Shown: one piece after another, positions 21,149-24,610 of the stretch
Layout of the letters: every line of letters starts with the position of its first letter
Position numbering within the stretch: position 1 is the stretch's first letter
Assembly: GCA_937996535.1 (NCBI GenBank)
Contig: CALKVF010000067.1
Location: 1 to 24,610 of the forward strand
Length of the DNA: 24,610 bases
Direction: 5' to 3'
Source: an uncultured Novosphingobium sp.
GTDB lineage: Bacteria > Pseudomonadota > Alphaproteobacteria > Sphingomonadales > Sphingomonadaceae
Program-made: the position numbers and the translations under genes
The notes under the pieces: model-generated
What the model was told of the DNA's origin: nothing
Databases searched by the model: none
The model's input: only the letters and a program-made list of their open reading frames with translations

Positions 21149-23185
21149 ATGAAATCTCGCCTGTTCCTTTCCGCCGCCGCGCTGGCCGTTCTGGCCGCAC
21201 CGCTTGCCACCACCCCGCTGGCCGCTGCTGACGCGCCGGCCGCCACTGCCCCCGCCAAGCCCGCAATCGGTGCCTGGGGGGTTGACCTTGCCGGCGGCGA
21301 CAGCGCGGTGAAGGCGGGCGACGATTTCCTGCGCTTCACCTCGGGCAAGTGGATGGACGCCACCGAAATCCCGGGCGACCGCCCCTCGATCGGCGCGTTC
21401 GATGACCTGCGCGAGCGCACTTCTTCGCAGCTCAAGGATCTCATCACCAATGCCCCGGCGGGCAGCAAGTATGGCGCGTTCTACGCCAGCTTCATGAACG
21501 AGAAGCGCCTCGAAGCGGTTGGCCTTGCCCCGCTCAAGCGCGATGTCGCCGCGGTTGCCGCGCTCAAGGACAAGGCCCAGTTCGCCCGCTTCATGGGCGC
21601 CACCAACGGCAAGTTCGGAATCAGCGTGGTTGGTTACGGCGTCGCGCCCGATACCGCCAACCCCGAAGTCAACGTGCTGTTCATGGGCCAGGACGGCATC
21701 GGCCTGCCCGAGCGCGAATACTATTTCTCGCCGCAGTTCGCCAAGCAGCGCGACGCCTATCGCGCCTATATCGTGCGGACCATGCAGGCGATCGGCAACC
21801 CCGATCCCAAGAAGGCCGCCGACACGATCATGGGCTTTGAAACCGAGATCGCGTTCAAGAGCTGGAAGATCGCCGACCGCCGCGACATCGACAAGCTCAA
21901 CAACCCGATGAGCACTGCCGAACTGGCGGCCTATGCCCCGGGCATCGACTGGACCGCGTTCTTCGCCGGCGCCGGGGTTCCCGCCCAGCAGCGCATGATC
22001 GTGGGCGAAAACACCGCCGTGCGCGCGATCGCCAAGCTCTATGGCGAAACCCCGCTCGCAACGCTCAAGCTGTGGCAGCAGTTCCATATCGCCGATCAGG
22101 CCGCGCCCTATCTCACCAAGGCGATGGTCGACAGCCGCTTTGACTATACCAAGACCCTCAACGGGGTGAGCGAGAACCGCCCGCGCTGGAAGCGCGGCGT
22201 TGATCTGGTCGATAGCTCGCTGGGCGAACTGGTTGGTCAGGACTATGTCGCGCGCTACTTCCCGGCCTCGTCGAAGGCCAAGATGGAAGGGCTCGTCGCC
22301 AACCTCAAGACCGCGATGGCCGGGCGCATCAAGGGCAACGACTGGATGAGCGAGGCGACCAAGACCGCCGCGCTTGAAAAGCTGTCGCGCATGGAAGTGA
22401 TGGTCGGCTATCCCGACAAGTTCCGCAGCTATGGCGCGCTCAAGGTCGATGCCAATGACCTCTACGGCAACGTCGAACGCGCCGGCGCGTTCAATGCAGC
22501 CTACCAGATGAGCTTCCTTGGCAAGAAGGTCGACAAGAAGCTGTGGGGCATGAACCCGCAGACCGTGAACGCCTATAACGGCTTCCTCGAAAACAAGATC
22601 GTGTTCCCCGCGGGCATCCTGCAGGCGCCGTTCTTCGATCCCAACGCCGACGATGCCGTGAACTATGGCGCGATCGGCGCGGTGATCGGCCACGAAATCA
22701 GCCACGGCTTCGACGACCAAGGCCGCAAGGTCGATGCCACCGGCAAGGTGCGCGACTGGTGGACCCCGGAAGACGCCAAGCGTTTCGTCGAACAGTCGAC
22801 CGTGTTCGGTTCGCAGTATGCCAAGTTCGAAGCCGCCCCGGGCGCCTTCGTGAACCCGGACCTGACGATGGGCGAAAACATCGCCGACTTTGCCGGGATC
22901 CAGGTGGCGATGGATGCCTATCACGCCGCGCTCGGCGGCGCCGCGGCGCCGGTGCTCGACGGCTACACCGGCGAACAGCGCGTGTATCTGGGCTGGGCGC
23001 AGGTCTGGCGCAGCAAGGCGCGTGAAGACGCGCTGCGCCGCCAGGTTGCCACCAACGAGCACAGCCCGGCGATGTTCCGCCTCTATGGCCCGCTGCGCAA
23101 CGTCGAAGCCTGGTATCAGGCCTTCGGCATCAAGGCCGGCGACAAGCTCTACATCGCGCCCGAACAGCGCGCCAAGATCTGGTAA
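21149..23185 (+). CDS. exported M13-family (neprilysin-like) zinc endopeptidase
   Basis: M13 peptidases (neprilysin, PepO) cleave short peptides; Gram-negative members are exported. From ATG 21149 the product has 678 residues, with a signal peptide (MKSRLFLSAAALAVLAAPLATTPLAAADA), an N-terminal domain with DDFLRFTSGKWMDATEIPGDRPSIGAFDDLRE, and a C-terminal catalytic domain. Zinc and catalytic residues are visible: HEISH (His515, Glu516, His519) followed by GFDDQGRKVDATG, and ENIADFAG with the third ligand Glu576 and Asp580. NAYNGFLENKIVFPAGILQAPFFD is the family substrate-binding segment. Most relatives read HEITH; Ser in place of Thr is a mild change. The open frame reaching back to 20816 runs antisense into uvrA and is not coding. 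Tandem TAA stops and a strong terminator follow, so it is probably a single-gene unit. Confidence 0.96.
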   Translation: MKSRLFLSAAALAVLAAPLATTPLAAADAPAATAPAKPAIGAWGVDLAGGDSAVKAGDDFLRFTSGKWMDATEIPGDRPSIGAFDDLRERTSSQLKDLITNAPAGSKYGAFYASFMNEKRLEAVGLAPLKRDVAAVAALKDKAQFARFMGATNGKFGISVVGYGVAPDTANPEVNVLFMGQDGIGLPEREYYFSPQFAKQRDAYRAYIVRTMQAIGNPDPKKAADTIMGFETEIAFKSWKIADRRDIDKLNNPMSTAELAAYAPGIDWTAFFAGAGVPAQQRMIVGENTAVRAIAKLYGETPLATLKLWQQFHIADQAAPYLTKAMVDSRFDYTKTLNGVSENRPRWKRGVDLVDSSLGELVGQDYVARYFPASSKAKMEGLVANLKTAMAGRIKGNDWMSEATKTAALEKLSRMEVMVGYPDKFRSYGALKVDANDLYGNVERAGAFNAAYQMSFLGKKVDKKLWGMNPQTVNAYNGFLENKIVFPAGILQAPFFDPNADDAVNYGAIGAVIGHEISHGFDDQGRKVDATGKVRDWWTPEDAKRFVEQSTVFGSQYAKFEAAPGAFVNPDLTMGENIADFAGIQVAMDAYHAALGGAAAPVLDGYTGEQRVYLGWAQVWRSKAREDALRRQVATNEHSPAMFRLYGPLRNVEAWYQAFGIKAGDKLYIAPEQRAKIW

Positions 23186-23197
23186 TAACCACTTGCA

Positions 23198-23230
23198 GGG
23201 GGCGGCAGCGATGCCGCCCCCACTTCCTTT
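23198..23230 (+). terminator. intrinsic terminator of the M13 peptidase gene
   Basis: A perfect 10-bp stem, GGGGGCGGCA (23198-23207) with TGCCGCCCCC (23212-23221) and a GCGA tetraloop, followed by ACTTCCTTTT. It starts 12 bases after the tandem stop codons. The next gene starts 27 bases after the stem, so its promoter must lie close by or some read-through occurs. Confidence 0.88.
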
Positions 23231-23247
23231 TGATGAGGGACTCCCCC

Positions 23248-24610
23248 ATGCGCACTTTCCCGTTCGTTTCGGTTTCGCTGCTGGCGCTGGCCGCCTGCGC
23301 GCAGACCCCGCCGCCCGCCGCCCCGGTGGCCGAGGCCGCACCCGCCGTGCAGCCCTATGCTCCGGTGATCCCCAAGGGCACAGGCGTGTTCGCCCAGGCC
23401 TCCACCCTGTCGCTGCAGGCGCCTGATTTCAACGCGATCAAGGATAGCGATTTCGAACCCGCGATCGAGCAGGGCATTGCAATCCAGCTGGCCGAAGTCG
23501 ATGCGATCGCCGGCGATCCTGCCGCACCGACCTTTGAAAACACCATCGAAGCGCTCGAAAAGTCGGGCCAGATGCTGACCCGCGTGCTCAACGTGTTTTC
23601 CGCGCTGACCAGCGCCAACACCAACGACGCGCTCGATGCGGTCGACAGCCGCACCGCGCCCAAGCTGGCGGGGATGCGCGATGCGATCCTGCTCAACGAC
23701 AAGCTGTTTGCCCGGGTCAAGGCGCTCTACGAAACCCGCGCCAGCCTGAACCTTGCGCCTGATCAGCTGCAGGTGCTGTCGATCACCTATGACAACATGG
23801 TCCGCAACGGCGCGCTACTAAGCCCGGCTGACAAGGAAGCGCTCAAGACCGTCAACGGCAAGCTCTCCTCGCTGTCGACCGATTTTGGCCAGTTCCTGAC
23901 CAAGGGCACCAAGGACGGCGCGCTGGTCTTTACCGACAAGAGCTGGCTCGCCGGGCTTTCGGCGGCCGATATCTCTGCGGCAGAACGCGCCGCGGCTGAC
24001 CGCAAGCTGCCCAAGGGCAGCTATGCCATCCCGCTCCAGAACACCACGCAGCAGCCGCTGGCGGCCTCGATGGCCAACCGCAAGGCCCGCGCCGCGCTGT
24101 TCGAAAAGAGCTGGATGCGCTCGGAACGCGGCGATGCCAACGATACCCGCGCGCTGGCGCAGGATCTGGCGCAGCTGCGCGCCCAGAAGGCCAAGCTGCT
24201 CGGCTATCCGGACTATGCCAGCTACGTGCTGACCAACCAGATGGCCCAGACCCCGGCCAAGGCGATCGGCTTCCTCCAGCAACTGGTCCCGGCGCTTGCC
24301 AAAACCCAGCAGCGCGACGCGGCCGAACTCAACAAGTTCATCCGCGCCGATGGCGGCAAGTTCGCGGTCACTCCGGCGGATTGGGATTTCTATTCCGAAA
24401 AGCTGCGCAAGGCGAAGTACGACCTCGATCAGAACGCGGTGAAGCCGTACCTTGAAATCACCAATGTGCTCGAAAACGGCGTGTTCTTCGCCGCCAACCA
24501 ACTGTACGGACTGACCTTCAAGAAGCGCACCGACCTGCCGGTCTACCATCCCGATGTGACCGTCTATCAGGTCTATGATGCCGATGGCAGCGAACTGGCG
24601 CTGTTCTATT
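23248..24610 (+). CDS. dcp: M3-family peptidyl-dipeptidase (Dcp-like) lipoprotein, N-terminal part
   Basis: Dcp removes C-terminal dipeptides; the M3 clan uses an HExxH zinc site. The gene runs off the right edge: 454 residues are visible and the HExxH motif lies beyond it. ATG 23248 follows GAGGGA. The N-terminus MRTFPFVSVSLLALAACAQ is a lipoprotein signal peptide with lipobox LAAC (Cys at about 17), followed by a Pro/Ala-rich linker. The body matches the helical M3 start: FEPAIEQGIAIQLAEVDAIAGDPAAPTFENTIEALEKSG, RNGALLSPADKEALKTVNGKLSSLSTDFGQ, ALFEKSWMRSERGDANDTRALAQDLAQLRAQKAKLLGYPDYASYVL and LEITNVLENGVFFAANQLYGLTFKKR. It is the second exported metallopeptidase in a row after the M13 enzyme, suggesting both recycle peptides in the cell envelope. 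Confidence 0.92.
   Translation, partial: MRTFPFVSVSLLALAACAQTPPPAAPVAEAAPAVQPYAPVIPKGTGVFAQASTLSLQAPDFNAIKDSDFEPAIEQGIAIQLAEVDAIAGDPAAPTFENTIEALEKSGQMLTRVLNVFSALTSANTNDALDAVDSRTAPKLAGMRDAILLNDKLFARVKALYETRASLNLAPDQLQVLSITYDNMVRNGALLSPADKEALKTVNGKLSSLSTDFGQFLTKGTKDGALVFTDKSWLAGLSAADISAAERAAADRKLPKGSYAIPLQNTTQQPLAASMANRKARAALFEKSWMRSERGDANDTRALAQDLAQLRAQKAKLLGYPDYASYVLTNQMAQTPAKAIGFLQQLVPALAKTQQRDAAELNKFIRADGGKFAVTPADWDFYSEKLRKAKYDLDQNAVKPYLEITNVLENGVFFAANQLYGLTFKKRTDLPVYHPDVTVYQVYDADGSELALFY

Noticed and set aside
18457..21231. A 924-residue open frame on the plus strand opposite uvrA
   Set aside because: It mirrors uvrA codon structure in GC-rich DNA, shows no domain, and uvrA is unmistakable on the other strand.
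21020..23341. A 773-residue open frame on the minus strand opposite the M13 peptidase
   Set aside because: Antisense shadow of a clear gene with zinc motifs; composition is Gly/Ala/Arg/His-rich with no recognisable family.

Overview
The window is GC-rich alphaproteobacterial chromosome, most likely from a sphingomonad (Novosphingobium / Erythrobacter / Sphingobium type). The evidence is a circularly permuted two-piece tmRNA gene whose tag reads ANDNEALALAA, a surA-pdxA-rsmA gene order, an alphaproteobacterial direct-repeat SOS box (GTTC-N7-GTTC) at uvrA, and a homologue of the tetrahydrofolate-dependent O-demethylase LigM/DesA, which was characterised in Sphingobium. I see no integrase, transposase, CRISPR array, rRNA or ordinary tRNA gene.

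Layout. 1-2301 (+): 3' end of surA, then pdxA and rsmA with overlapping stop/start codons. 2298-4373 (-): glcB, malate synthase G, convergent with rsmA with overlapping stop codons. 4541-8033 (+): a tightly coupled operon of an M20 metallohydrolase, astA and astB (first steps of the arginine succinyltransferase pathway). 8161-8394 (+): a small membrane protein. 8396-8541: a near-perfect long inverted-repeat element. 8546 to about 8910 (-): ssrA (tmRNA). 9007-9414 (-): mscL with its own terminator. 9594-14143 (+): a closely packed run of lemA, two TPM-domain proteins, a NUDIX hydrolase, an SDR dehydrogenase and a LacI-type regulator. 14228-16508 (+): a zinc MetE-like methyltransferase, a SnoaL-like protein and an IclR regulator. 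16548-17936 (-): the LigM/DesA-like O-demethylase, converging on the IclR gene across a bidirectional terminator. 18064-20952 (-): uvrA under a candidate LexA site. 21149-23185 (+): an exported M13 metallopeptidase with a strong terminator. 23248 to the end (+): the first part of an M3 peptidyl-dipeptidase lipoprotein.

The parts most likely to hold undescribed biology are two. First, the LigM-like / MetE-like / SnoaL / IclR (plus SDR and LacI) block looks like a one-carbon module that strips methyl groups from an unknown methoxylated or methylated substrate. Second, the M20-astA-astB operon has an M20 hydrolase translationally coupled to astA, which could stand in for the usual AstE desuccinylase. 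The 146-bp inverted-repeat element abutting the tmRNA gene also deserves a genome-wide search. Everything else is conserved housekeeping content with some legible regulatory sites.
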